Shown here one piece after another: positions 24,567 to 37,276 of a stretch of 44,237 nt of DNA (position 1 is its first letter; each line of letters begins with the position of its first letter). The notes under the pieces were generated by a model. That model was given only the letters and a program-made list of their open reading frames with translations. It had not been told where the DNA came from and did not search any database. Location: contig JAFAHO010000222.1 of the NCBI GenBank assembly GCA_019237205.1, positions 1 through 44,237 of the forward strand, in the 5' to 3' direction. A program made the translations under genes and the position numbers. The stretch is from Hyphomicrobiales bacterium. Lineage in GTDB: Bacteria > Pseudomonadota > Alphaproteobacteria > Rhizobiales > Beijerinckiaceae.

Positions 24567-24758
24567 CTATTTCGACAGGGCTTCCCGCTCCTTGAGAAGC
24601 TCGGCCAGCAGGTCTTCCTGTTCTGCGATTCTGTCGGCAATCCTCGCTTCGTCGGTCGCACCGGAATAGGCCGCGGCTTGCTCGGTCAGCTCGCGGATAT
24701 TGTCTCGAACGACGGCGATGCGCGCTTCGAGGTCAGCCAAGCTTGTCATCGGGCTCAT
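24567..24758 (-). CDS. Small coiled-coil protein of unknown function
   Basis: A 63-residue protein starting with the ATG at 24758, which is preceded by AAAGGAAGGA. The sequence is almost wholly helical and heptad-like (LADLEARIAVVRDNIRELTEQAA, then ADRIAEQEDLLAELLKEREAL in two parts). It has no membrane segment or cysteines. It lies 78 bases downstream of gnd on the same strand. I do not recognise the family; small coiled-coil proteins of this shape are common in alphaproteobacteria. The composition and start signal make it a real gene rather than a chance frame. Confidence 0.65.
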   Translation of the reverse strand: MSPMTSLADLEARIAVVRDNIRELTEQAAAYSGATDEARIADRIAEQEDLLAELLKEREALSK

Positions 24759-24836
24759 CGTCCTTCCTTTCTGATTGGGCGCTCCCAAAAAACGCCTTGC
24801 ATTCAGCTTGCGTCGACATGAAGCGTGACCCACGCC

Positions 24837-26267
24837 TCAAACGCTCACCTCTTCGCCGTCCTGGGCCCAACGCGTGTGAAAACTGCCGGGCTTGTCGAGC
24901 CGGCGATAGGTATGGGCGCCGAAATAGTCGCGCAGTCCCTGCAGCAGGTTCGCGGGGCCGCGCTCGCGCCTCAAACCGTCAAAGTAAGCAAGCGATGACG
25001 AGAAGGCCGGCGTTGGCACACCCTGCTCGATCCCAAGCGCGACAACGCGGCGCCACGCCGGCTCCGCCTTCACGACGGCGTCACGAAAGTAGCTCTGCAG
25101 CACAAGATTTTGGATTTTTTCGCCAGTGTCATAGGCTTCGCGAATGCGCCTGAGGAAGCGGGCGCGAATGATGCAGCCTCCGCGCCATAGCGACGAGATC
25201 TGGCCGAGTTTCAGATTCCACCCGAATTGCTGGGACGCGGCCTCGAGCTGCTCGAACCCCTGGGCATAGGCGATGATCTTCGAGGCGTAGAGCGCGTCGC
25301 GGATCGCGTCGATGTCTGACTTGCCGGCTTTACGCGGACTCACCGCGGGTGCGGGGATCTGTTGATGGACGGCGATGCGCAGTTCCCGGTGGCCCGACAG
25401 TGCGCGAGCGTAAACGGCCTCGGTGATCGAGGTCAGCGGCACGCCGAGATCGAGGGCCGATTGCGCGGTCCAGCGCCCCGTTCCCTTTTGCTCGGCTTCG
25501 TCGAGGATGGCGTCGACGAGCGGCTTGCCGGTGGAGTCGCGCTTGCGCAGCACGGCGGCGGTGATCTCGATCAGATAGGAGTCGAGCTCGCCCTTGTTCC
25601 ATTCCTCGAAAATCCCGGCCATGCCCGCCGCGTCGAGCCCGTAGGCGGATTTGAGGAGATCATAGGCTTCGGCGATCAGCTGCATGTCGGCATATTCAAT
25701 GCCGTTGTGCACCATCTTGACGTAGTGGCCGGCGCCCTCCGGTCCGATGTACGCGCAGCAGGGCTCGCCATCGACATGCGCCGCCATTTTCGTGGTGATC
25801 GGTTCGATGCGCTGATAGGCCGTTTCGTCGCCGCCCGGCATCATGCTTGGTCCCAAGAGCGCGCCCTCCTCGCCGCCGGAAACGCCCATGCCGACAAATC
25901 GGATGTTCTTCTCTTTCAAGCTTTTCGCGCGCCGATTGGTGTCGGTGAAAAGCGAATTGCCGCCATCGATGATGATGTCGCCGGCCTCGAGATGAGGCAG
26001 CAATTCTTCGATGACATCGTCGACCGGCTTGCCGGCCTGAACCATGATGAGGATGGCGCGAGGCTTCGCGAGCGCCGCGGTGAAGTCGGCGACGCTCCGG
26101 GCGGCGGTGAAGCGCCCTTCGGCGCCATGCTCTGCGACAAGCTCGTCAGTGCGAGCGAAGTGACGATTGAAGAGCGCGACGCCAAAGCCGTTTCGCACTG
26201 CATTGCGGGCGAGATTAGCGCCCATGGTCGAGAGGCCGAAAACGCCAAGATCAGCGAGCTGGGTCAT
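24837..26267 (-). CDS. gnd: 6-phosphogluconate dehydrogenase, decarboxylating
   Basis: A 476-residue enzyme that converts 6-phosphogluconate to ribulose 5-phosphate with loss of CO2 and reduction of NADP+. The nucleotide motif GLSTMGANLARN, the DIIIDGGNS strand, GMGVSGGEEGALLGPSMMPGG, the catalytic segment HYVKMVHNGIEYADMQL (lysine and asparagine) and SALDLGVPLTSITEAV are present, and the C-terminal FHTRW segment is the usual tail. The ATG at 26267 has GGGAG close upstream and gives the standard N-terminus; the frame is open 19 codons further. It belongs to the pentose phosphate pathway and could also serve sugar-acid catabolism nearby. Confidence 0.95.
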   Translation of the reverse strand: MTQLADLGVFGLSTMGANLARNAVRNGFGVALFNRHFARTDELVAEHGAEGRFTAARSVADFTAALAKPRAILIMVQAGKPVDDVIEELLPHLEAGDIIIDGGNSLFTDTNRRAKSLKEKNIRFVGMGVSGGEEGALLGPSMMPGGDETAYQRIEPITTKMAAHVDGEPCCAYIGPEGAGHYVKMVHNGIEYADMQLIAEAYDLLKSAYGLDAAGMAGIFEEWNKGELDSYLIEITAAVLRKRDSTGKPLVDAILDEAEQKGTGRWTAQSALDLGVPLTSITEAVYARALSGHRELRIAVHQQIPAPAVSPRKAGKSDIDAIRDALYASKIIAYAQGFEQLEAASQQFGWNLKLGQISSLWRGGCIIRARFLRRIREAYDTGEKIQNLVLQSYFRDAVVKAEPAWRRVVALGIEQGVPTPAFSSSLAYFDGLRRERGPANLLQGLRDYFGAHTYRRLDKPGSFHTRWAQDGEEVSV

Positions 26268-26408
26268 GAAGCGCTCTCCCTTTTTCGCGCGTTTTAAGCC
26301 CACTCCCGAGCCCGCGCAGACCAATTCAAATCAGCCGGAACGACGGCCCAAGCATCAAGTCCCGCGAAAGTGGCTCATTCTTGGCGCGCGGGATTCGCTC
26401 GGCCCCTC

Positions 26409-30845
<4,437 letters not shown>

Positions 30846-30912
30846 AATGCCCTTTGCTTCGGTTATTCCTACAAGCCGCGCTTAACCAACTGCCGCACGC
30901 TGCCTGCGTCAA

Positions 30913-30933
30913 CTCAAGTCTTGAGATGTCTCA
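30913..30933. promoter_or_regulatory. Two overlapping palindromes upstream of lhr
   Basis: CTCAAGTCTTGAG (30913-30925) and TGAGATGTCTCA (30922-30933) share four bases, so only one can pair at a time. They lie 68 bases before the lhr start and 74 bases after the stop of the upstream oxidoreductase gene. They could be an operator or an alternative hairpin in the lhr leader. The sequence does not match the rhizobial LexA box GTTC-N7-GTTC. Confidence 0.35.
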
Positions 30934-31006
30934 CGAGGCTGGCTTCCATATGGTGTCACTCCGTCCTTTGATAAAGCGGTCCCTGAAGCCAACCACGGAT
31001 TGTGCC

Positions 31007-32110
31007 TCAGTCGAGTTCGTGCGCGGGCGTGCGCTCCGGCGCCCCTGCAGGCGCAGCGCGCAGATATTGCGCCGGCCATGGCATGGGCCGCCCGAGATCT
31101 TGGGCGGCGCGCAGAGGCCAATAGGGGTCGCGAAGCAGCTCACGCGCAAGCATGATAAGATCGGCCTCGCCTGTGCGGATGATCTGATCCGCCTGGGCCG
31201 AAGCGGTGATCATCCCGACCGCCGCGGTCGCAATATCCGCCTCGCGCCTGATCCTAAGGGCGAACGGGACCTGGTACCCCGGTCCGACGGGGATCTCGGC
31301 CTTCTCGACATTGCCGCCCGACGAGCAGTCAATCACGTCGACGCCGATGCTCTTCAGCCGGCGCGCGAGTTCGACCGACTGGTCGACGTCCCAGCCGCCG
31401 TCCGTCCAATCCGTCGCGGAAATTCGCACGAACAGAAGCGACGCCTCGGGAAGGGCCCGACGCGCCGCCGCCACGCACTCGCGCAGGAATCGGGTGCGAT
31501 TATCGAACGAACCGCCGTAGTCGTCGGCGCGACGATTGCTCAGCGGCGAGAGAAACTCATGCAGGAGATACCCGTGCGCCGCATGAATCTCGACGGCCCG
31601 GAAGCCGGCGGCGTAGGCGCGCGCTGCTGCGGTCGCGAAGGCCTGTTGCAGCGCCTTGATCCGGTCGGGGCTCAGTTCGTCTGGCGTGGCATAGTCCTTT
31701 GCGAACGCGACCGCGCTCGGCGCCACCGGGCGCCATCCGCCGAGCGTCTCCGGCACGGCGCCGCGTCCGGACCAAGGCCGATAGGTGCTGGCTTTCCGCC
31801 CGGCGTGGGCGAGTTGAATCCCGGCGATTGCGCCTTGCGCGTCGATGAAGCGCGCGATCCGCGCCAGTGGCTCGAAGTGCTTCTCGCTCCAGGCGCCAAG
31901 ATCCTGCGGTGAAATCCGCCCCTCCGGCGAAACTGCCGCAGCTTCCGTGAACACAAGCCCGGCGCCGCCAACCGCGCGCGCCGCCAAATGGGCGAAATGC
32001 CAGTCGGCGGCGTAGCCGTCGACCGAGGAATACTGGCACATCGGCGAGACGCAGATGCGATTGGGGAGCGCGATGTCGCGCAGGCGAAATTCGCTCAACA
32101 GGTGCGGCAT
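31007..32110 (-). CDS. NADH:flavin oxidoreductase, old yellow enzyme (YqjM-like)
   Basis: A 367-residue FMN-dependent ene-reductase of the old yellow enzyme family. The opening PMCQYSSVDG gives C25 and Y27, which match the cysteine and tyrosine that mark the YqjM group. The substrate-binding segment HAAHGYLLHEFLSPLSNRRADDYGG and the FMN segments near the C-terminus are intact. These enzymes reduce activated C=C bonds with NAD(P)H. I chose the ATG at 32110 because it gives the normal N-terminus; a TTG at 32146 is the alternative. It is divergent from the aldo/keto reductase, with a 221-base gap. Confidence 0.92.
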   Translation of the reverse strand: MPHLLSEFRLRDIALPNRICVSPMCQYSSVDGYAADWHFAHLAARAVGGAGLVFTEAAAVSPEGRISPQDLGAWSEKHFEPLARIARFIDAQGAIAGIQLAHAGRKASTYRPWSGRGAVPETLGGWRPVAPSAVAFAKDYATPDELSPDRIKALQQAFATAAARAYAAGFRAVEIHAAHGYLLHEFLSPLSNRRADDYGGSFDNRTRFLRECVAAARRALPEASLLFVRISATDWTDGGWDVDQSVELARRLKSIGVDVIDCSSGGNVEKAEIPVGPGYQVPFALRIRREADIATAAVGMITASAQADQIIRTGEADLIMLARELLRDPYWPLRAAQDLGRPMPWPAQYLRAAPAGAPERTPAHELD

Positions 32111-32331
32111 GGACAGGCATTCGAGAGACGGGGGTCTTCCGTCCAATTGTGCTCACGCCTTGCATTGGCCCGCAAGGGGGTGGGCCCGCGGCAGCTTCCC
32201 AAAATTACGGCGCTGCGCTCTTGATCTGGGGTCATTCGCCACCGCAAGGTCAGGGGATACACGCCTTGAGTCCAATCGACCGCGGCTCGCGTATTGTCCG
32301 CCAGTATTCCCGCCAACTCGAGGATGGGTCC

Positions 32332-33156
32332 ATGACGATTCAAGACCAACCGGCTGTCGTTCTCAACGACGGCCGACCGATGCCCCAATTCGGACTCGGC
32401 GTCTTTCAGACCCCGCCGGAGATCACAGCCGAAATCGTCAGGAAGGCCGTCGACCTGGGGTATCGCGCCGTCGACACGGCGGCTGCGTATCGCAACGAGG
32501 AAGGCGTCGGCGAGGCGCTGGACGGGCGCGAGGACATTTTCGTCACAACGAAACTCTGGAATGCGGACCATGGATTCGACGAGGCTTTGCGCGCGTTCGA
32601 GGAGAGCGCCAGAAAGCTCCGCCGCGATAGGCTCGACCTCTACCTCATCCATTGGCCGAGGCCGCGGCTCAACCGCTACGTGGCAAGCTGGAGGGCGCTC
32701 ATCCGTCTTAAGAACGAAGGCCGCAGCCGCTCGATCGGCGTATCGAATTTCAATCGGGACCACCTCGAGCGGATGATCGGAGAGACGGGGGTCACGCCTG
32801 CGGTCAATCAGATCGAGCTTCATCCCCGGTTTCAGCAGCGGGCCTTGCGAGCATTTCACGAGCAGCATGGGATCAGGACGGAATCCTGGAGCCCGCTCGG
32901 ACGTGGGCAATTGCTGAGCGATCCCGCCATCGTCAGCATCGCGGCGAAGCACGGCAAAACGCCGGCGCAAGTGGTGATCCGCTGGCATCTCGAAAACGGC
33001 CTCATCGTCATTCCCAAAACGGTGAGGCCCGAACGCTTGCGAGAGAACATCGGCGCGCTCGGCTTTCGTCTCGATGACGACGATATGCGGCGCATCGATG
33101 CGCTCGACTCGCCCGACGGGCGGATCGGCCCCGATCCTGCCACCGCGGCCTTCTAG
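32332..33156 (+). CDS. Aldo/keto reductase, 2,5-diketo-D-gluconate reductase type
   Basis: A 274-residue NADPH-dependent carbonyl reductase of the AKR5-like group. The catalytic tetrad is visible: D48 and Y53 (DTAAAYRNE), K74 (FVTTKLWN) and H107 (YLIHWPRP). The C-terminal cofactor segment VIPKTVRPERLRENIGAL is standard. The ATG at 32332 is preceded by GAGGAT; the frame is open further up, but this start matches the family. It could reduce a sugar-derived or other aldehyde or ketone. It is divergent from the old yellow enzyme gene and convergent with the BKACE gene. Confidence 0.92.
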   Translation: MTIQDQPAVVLNDGRPMPQFGLGVFQTPPEITAEIVRKAVDLGYRAVDTAAAYRNEEGVGEALDGREDIFVTTKLWNADHGFDEALRAFEESARKLRRDRLDLYLIHWPRPRLNRYVASWRALIRLKNEGRSRSIGVSNFNRDHLERMIGETGVTPAVNQIELHPRFQQRALRAFHEQHGIRTESWSPLGRGQLLSDPAIVSIAAKHGKTPAQVVIRWHLENGLIVIPKTVRPERLRENIGALGFRLDDDDMRRIDALDSPDGRIGPDPATAAF

Positions 33157-33168
33157 CTTTTAGCTAAA

Positions 33169-34098
33169 TTAGAACTCCACCCGATCTCCACCCTTAAGCC
33201 GCAGGGTTTCTCTGGCCTCGCCCGGCGTCGCGACGTCGAGCCCAAGATTTTCGACGATCTGCCGCGCTCGCGCGACCTGTTCGGCGTTGGATTTGGCGAG
33301 CTTCCCCGGACCCACCCAAAGAGAATCCTCGAGGCCGACGCGAATGTTGCCGCCAAGCGCCGCCGCCTGGGTCGCAATGACGAATTGATTGCGGCCCGCG
33401 CCAAGAACGGACCAGTGATAATCTGAACCGAACAGCCTGTCTGCTGTGCGCCGCATATGCATCACATCCTCGGGATGCGGACCAATGCCGCCGAGAATCC
33501 CGAAGACGCTTTGCACGAAGAGCGGCGGCTTCACGAGGCCGCGGTCGACGAAGTGGGCGAGCGTATAGAGATGGCCGATGTCGTAACACTCGATTTCGAA
33601 GCGGGTGCCGTTGTCGGCGCAGGTCGTCAGAATTTTTTCGATGTCGGCGAATGTGTTCTTGAAGATGCGATCTTTCGAGCCTTCGAGATAGGGCCGCTCC
33701 CATACATGCCGGAACTCCTGGAATCGGCTGAGCATGGGGTAGAGTCCGAAGTTCATCGAGCCCATGTTGAGCGATGCGACCTCCGGCTTGAACAGCGCCA
33801 CGGGCTTGAGGCGCTCTTCGATGGTCATTGTGGGCGCGCCGCCGGTTGTGATGTTGACCACGCAATCCGAGCGCTGCTTGATGATCTTGAGAAACGGCGC
33901 AAACCGCTCCGGCGATTGGTCCGGCCTGCCGTCCAAGGGATCGCGAGCGTGAAGATGGACAATCGCCGCGCCGGCTTCGGCCGCGCCGATCGCCGCCTCG
34001 GCGATCTCATCGGCGGTGACCGGCAAGTGCGGCGACATTGACGGCGTGTGAATCGACCCCGTCACGGCGCAGGTGATGATGACTTTGCGTTTGCTCAT
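33169..34098 (-). CDS. BKACE (beta-keto acid cleavage enzyme, DUF849)
   Basis: A 309-residue member of the Kce/BKACE family, which condenses a beta-keto acid with acetyl-CoA and releases acetoacetate plus a new CoA ester. H48 and H50 in the HLHARDP motif and E257 in RVGLEDSL are the expected zinc ligands; R253 and D258 lie at the catalytic positions. The ATG at 34098 gives a normal N-terminus. The extradiol dioxygenase-like gene lies 72 bases upstream in the same direction, so both are probably one unit. BKACE substrates vary widely (3-keto-5-aminohexanoate, dehydrocarnitine, beta-ketoadipate), so I do not assign one. Confidence 0.9.
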   Translation of the reverse strand: MSKRKVIITCAVTGSIHTPSMSPHLPVTADEIAEAAIGAAEAGAAIVHLHARDPLDGRPDQSPERFAPFLKIIKQRSDCVVNITTGGAPTMTIEERLKPVALFKPEVASLNMGSMNFGLYPMLSRFQEFRHVWERPYLEGSKDRIFKNTFADIEKILTTCADNGTRFEIECYDIGHLYTLAHFVDRGLVKPPLFVQSVFGILGGIGPHPEDVMHMRRTADRLFGSDYHWSVLGAGRNQFVIATQAAALGGNIRVGLEDSLWVGPGKLAKSNAEQVARARQIVENLGLDVATPGEARETLRLKGGDRVEF

Positions 34099-34170
34099 GA
34101 TGGCAGGTCCCTGCTCCGGCCGAATTGAGCGAAGCCCGAGCCGCCGCGGCTCCGTGGCCAGCGATGCGCG

Positions 34171-35124
34171 TCACGCCTCGTAATTGTGCACGAAGTCCTC
34201 AGGCGGGTTTGGCCCCCAGGCATAGAACGAATCCTCGGGCGGGTGGTCGCCGGCTTTCCAGTCGAAGTCCGCCGGCACATAGTCGATGTCGGCGGAATAT
34301 TCACTGAAGCTCCCCCAGGGGTCCTGCACGTAGTGAAAGTAATTCGATCCGAGCACGTGCCTGCCAAGGCCCCAGCCCCTGCTGTGTCCCTTGCCGAGCA
34401 TATGCATGGCGCCCGCGCCGATTTCGTCGACGCTGCCCACGTCCCAGCTGAAATGATGATGGCCCGGCGCGTTCGAGCGTGCAAAGGCGATCATGTGGTG
34501 ATCGCTGCCGTGGATCCCGTGCAGGAAGGCGATGGCGTCGCCGGAATGGTCGGATAGCCGCAGACCGAGGACGCGCGTATAGAAGTCGACCGCTTTGGGG
34601 ACGTCACGCGTGAACATGAGGATATGGGCAAGGCGGCGCGGGTAGGTCCGTTTGATCGTGCTGCGGAACGGCGCCCCGCGCTCTCCCGGACCCACAGAGG
34701 CAGACCCAAACGGGCTCTTTTCGTTCGGCGAGGTTTTGGGCGCGACCGCGATTTCGACCAGGGCGCCGTCGTGATCGTGGAACCACAGTCCGTTCGAGTC
34801 GATGCCCTCGGGCGGATCGAGCCGGCCGACTCCCATGTCCTGCAGGCGTTTGGCGAAACGATCGATGTCGTCCTCGAAGGCGCCGAAGGAAACATACTGG
34901 TGCTTCTTCCGCGGGCCCTCGCCGATCGTCCCCCAGACGTGCTGCTGACCATGCACGCCGAGCGCCAGTCCATCGTCGCGGCGCGAAACTGCGAGGCCAA
35001 ATTCGGAGTAGAAGTCTTGCGCGACCGATAAGTCCGGCGCCACAAAATGAAAATGGTCGAGGGAATGGACGCCGAGTTCGCCAGGTCGGCGGGTCGGCGG
35101 GATGTGTCCCCTGATCTCGGTCAT
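34171..35124 (-). CDS. Two-domain VOC protein, catechol 2,3-dioxygenase-like
   Basis: A 317-residue vicinal-oxygen-chelate protein with two modules (residues about 18-130 and 164-282). H167 (LAHILMF), one of the histidines 222-224 and E275 (GSFSEY) match the Fe(II) ligands of type I extradiol dioxygenases. The ATG at 35124 is preceded by GGAGGA. Extradiol dioxygenases open catechol-type rings; the BKACE gene downstream would fit the breakdown of a beta-keto acid product. Other VOC reactions are possible. It follows accD on the same strand with a 112-base gap. Confidence 0.87.
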   Translation of the reverse strand: MTEIRGHIPPTRRPGELGVHSLDHFHFVAPDLSVAQDFYSEFGLAVSRRDDGLALGVHGQQHVWGTIGEGPRKKHQYVSFGAFEDDIDRFAKRLQDMGVGRLDPPEGIDSNGLWFHDHDGALVEIAVAPKTSPNEKSPFGSASVGPGERGAPFRSTIKRTYPRRLAHILMFTRDVPKAVDFYTRVLGLRLSDHSGDAIAFLHGIHGSDHHMIAFARSNAPGHHHFSWDVGSVDEIGAGAMHMLGKGHSRGWGLGRHVLGSNYFHYVQDPWGSFSEYSADIDYVPADFDWKAGDHPPEDSFYAWGPNPPEDFVHNYEA

Positions 35125-35236
35125 CGCATTTCCTCCGCTGGATCGGGGTCGCCCGGGCTGAGCTCCGCCGACATTTTGTGTTGGCACTGGTTCGGCAGGC
35201 CGCCGATCGCTCGATTTGTGCGGTCTCCCGCAGGAT

Positions 35237-36100
35237 CTACGCCGCCGCTTGCAACGGCGTTCGCATGAGGAGCCGGCAAAGCCGCGCGAGCGCGTCGCGC
35301 AATTGCGGCCGGGGCACGACCATGTCGACCATCCCGTGGGCATGCAGATATTCCGCACGCTGGAAGCCTTCCGGCAACCGCTCCCGGATCGTCTGTTCGA
35401 TCACGCGCGCGCCGGCGAAGCCTATGACCGCGCCGGGTTCGGCGATATGGACGTCGCCGAGCATCGCGTATGAGGCGGTGACTCCCCCTGTCGTCGGGTT
35501 GGTGAGGACAACGACATACGGCAGCTTCGCCCGCCGAAGCCGCTGAACAGCGACCGTAATGCGCGGCATTTGCATAAGCGCGAACATGCCTTCCTGCATT
35601 CGGGCGCCGCCCGAGGCGGTGAAAATGATGAACGGCGTGCGGCGTTCGATCGCCGAGGTCATCCCGGCGATGATGGCCTCCCCGGCGGCCATTCCGAGGG
35701 TGCCCCCCTGGAACGCAAAATCCTGGACCGCTGCCGTCACGGCGAGACCCTCGAGCCTGCCGAACGCGAGCGTGACCGCGTCATTGGCGCCGGTTTTCGC
35801 GCGGTTCTCCCTCAGGCGATCGGCATAGCGCTTGATGTCACGAAACTTGAGCGGATCTGGCTGCGTCTCCGGAGCCGAGACTTCCTCATAGTCGCCCCCG
35901 TCGAACAGGGAGGCAAGGCGAGCCCCGGCGCCGATCGCCATATGGTAGCCCGACCCAGGGACGACCATGAGGTTGGCTTCGAGATCCTTGTGGAAGACAA
36001 GCTGGCCGCTTTCGGGGCACTTGACCCAGAGGTTTTCCGGCGTGTCGCGGCGCAGGAGCGACCGAATTTTCGGCGGCACGACATTGGAGATCCAGTTCAT
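35237..36100 (-). CDS. accD: Acetyl-CoA carboxylase carboxyltransferase subunit beta
   Basis: A 287-residue beta subunit of acetyl-CoA carboxyltransferase, the first step of fatty acid synthesis (malonyl-CoA formation). The crotonase-like core, including [11 protein letters not shown] and the later [12 protein letters not shown] segment, is intact. The N-terminal zinc ribbon that most AccD proteins carry (four cysteines) is reduced here to one cysteine (C28) in [14 protein letters not shown], which is usual for Rhizobiales. The gene follows trpA by 27 bases on the same strand. In related genomes folC normally follows accD; here an unrelated VOC gene does. Confidence 0.95.
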   Translation of the reverse strand: MNWISNVVPPKIRSLLRRDTPENLWVKCPESGQLVFHKDLEANLMVVPGSGYHMAIGAGARLASLFDGGDYEEVSAPETQPDPLKFRDIKRYADRLRENRAKTGANDAVTLAFGRLEGLAVTAAVQDFAFQGGTLGMAAGEAIIAGMTSAIERRTPFIIFTASGGARMQEGMFALMQMPRITVAVQRLRRAKLPYVVVLTNPTTGGVTASYAMLGDVHIAEPGAVIGFAGARVIEQTIRERLPEGFQRAEYLHAHGMVDMVVPRPQLRDALARLCRLLMRTPLQAAA

Positions 36101-36127
36101 AGTTCGTCTTTGTCCAATCTGACGAGG

Positions 36128-36952
36128 TTACCTGCCGACGCCATGCACACTGCGCGCAAGGTCTTCGACCAGCGCCGTCACCGCGGGCACGGTCGACGGA
36201 CTCGCCTTCCCTTCACGCAGCGAGTGCCGCACCGCTTCCACAAGAGCCGATCCCACGGCCACGCCGTCGGCGAGCAAGGCGATCGAGCGCGCGCTGGAGG
36301 CGTCCTTGACCCCGAACCCGACCGCAACGGGCAGCGACGTATGGCGCTTGAATCGGGCGACCGCTTGTCCGACCGAATGGAAATCCGGCGCCGCGGATCC
36401 GGTCACGCCAGTGACAGAGACGTAGTACAGGAAGCCCCCCGTGTTGGCGAGCACTGCGGGCAAGCGATTGTCGTCCGTCGTCGGGGTCGCAAGGCGGACA
36501 AACGACAATCCCTGCTGGCGCGCCGGGAGGCAGAGCTCGCCGTCCTCTTCCGGCGGGCAGTCGACGACGATTAGCCCGTCGACGCCGGCCGATCGGGCGT
36601 CGCGCAGAAAAGGCTCAACCCCGTAGACGTAGATCGGATTGAAGTAGCCCATCAGGACGACCGGTGTGTCCGCGTCTCCGGCGCGAAAAGCCGCAACCAT
36701 TGCGAGCGTCGTGCGGAGAGTCTGGCCGGCTTTGAGCGCGCGCAGGCCGGCGGCCTGGATGGGTGGTCCGTCGGCCATCGGGTCGGTGAAGGGCATGCCG
36801 AACTCGACAATGTCCGCGCCTGCGGCAGGCAACGCCTTGAGGAGGGCGAGCGAGGTTTCGGGGTCCGGATCGCCCGCCATGATATAGGCGACAAGCGCCG
36901 CCCGGCGCTCGTCGGCAAGCCGCGCGAAGCGGCGATCGATGCGTGCAGCCAT
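36128..36952 (-). CDS. trpA: Tryptophan synthase alpha subunit
   Basis: A 274-residue alpha subunit, which cleaves indole-3-glycerol phosphate to indole and glyceraldehyde 3-phosphate. Catalytic E50 ([10 protein letters not shown]) and D61 (MADGP) correspond to E49 and D60 of the E. coli protein. The ATG at 36952 gives the standard N-terminus; the frame is open 36 codons further. trpB normally precedes trpA, often overlapping; here the upstream gene is a divergent DUF3311/symporter unit, so trpB must lie elsewhere. It is followed 27 bases later by accD, a pairing found in Rhizobiales. Confidence 0.95.
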   Translation of the reverse strand: MAARIDRRFARLADERRAALVAYIMAGDPDPETSLALLKALPAAGADIVEFGMPFTDPMADGPPIQAAGLRALKAGQTLRTTLAMVAAFRAGDADTPVVLMGYFNPIYVYGVEPFLRDARSAGVDGLIVVDCPPEEDGELCLPARQQGLSFVRLATPTTDDNRLPAVLANTGGFLYYVSVTGVTGSAAPDFHSVGQAVARFKRHTSLPVAVGFGVKDASSARSIALLADGVAVGSALVEAVRHSLREGKASPSTVPAVTALVEDLARSVHGVGR

Positions 36953-37104
36953 GGCCGGCTCGTTAGCATGGCGCGCCGATTTGGGAAACCGAACCGAACC
37001 GAATCCTGTGACTGCCCGGCAAGACCTCTCGACCCCAACCCGGAAACTCGGTAAGCCCAAGCGAAACCCGCTTCCGAACGCGAGCGCAGGCCGGAGGAAG
37101 GAAA

Positions 37105-37275
37105 ATGAAGCTTTTGATTTTGCTTTTGCCGTGCGTCATCGCCCTATGGGTCCCGCTCTATAACTTCGAGCCGCCAGCCCTCTTCGGCATGCCCTTCTTC
37201 TATTGGTTTCAGTTGCTGATGATCCCAGTGTCCGCGCTCGCGATCTTCGTCGCCGACCGGATCGGGAAGGCATAG
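37105..37275 (+). CDS. Small membrane protein, DUF3311
   Basis: A 56-residue protein with two hydrophobic segments ([18 protein letters not shown] and a second from about residue 31, [18 protein letters not shown]). The PLYN motif after the first helix and the [10 protein letters not shown] loop are typical of DUF3311. GGAGGAAGGAAA precedes the ATG. The stop is one base before the GTG start of the SSS symporter gene, so the two are one transcription unit. DUF3311 proteins pair with SSS symporters such as MctP and are thought to be accessory subunits; the exact role is unknown. Confidence 0.9.
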   Translation: MKLLILLLPCVIALWVPLYNFEPPALFGMPFFYWFQLLMIPVSALAIFVADRIGKA

Positions 37276-37276
37276 C

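Noticed and set aside
36987..37006. Three short tandem copies of ACCGA before the DUF3311 gene
   Set aside because: Too short to call a functional repeat; no other copies seen nearby.
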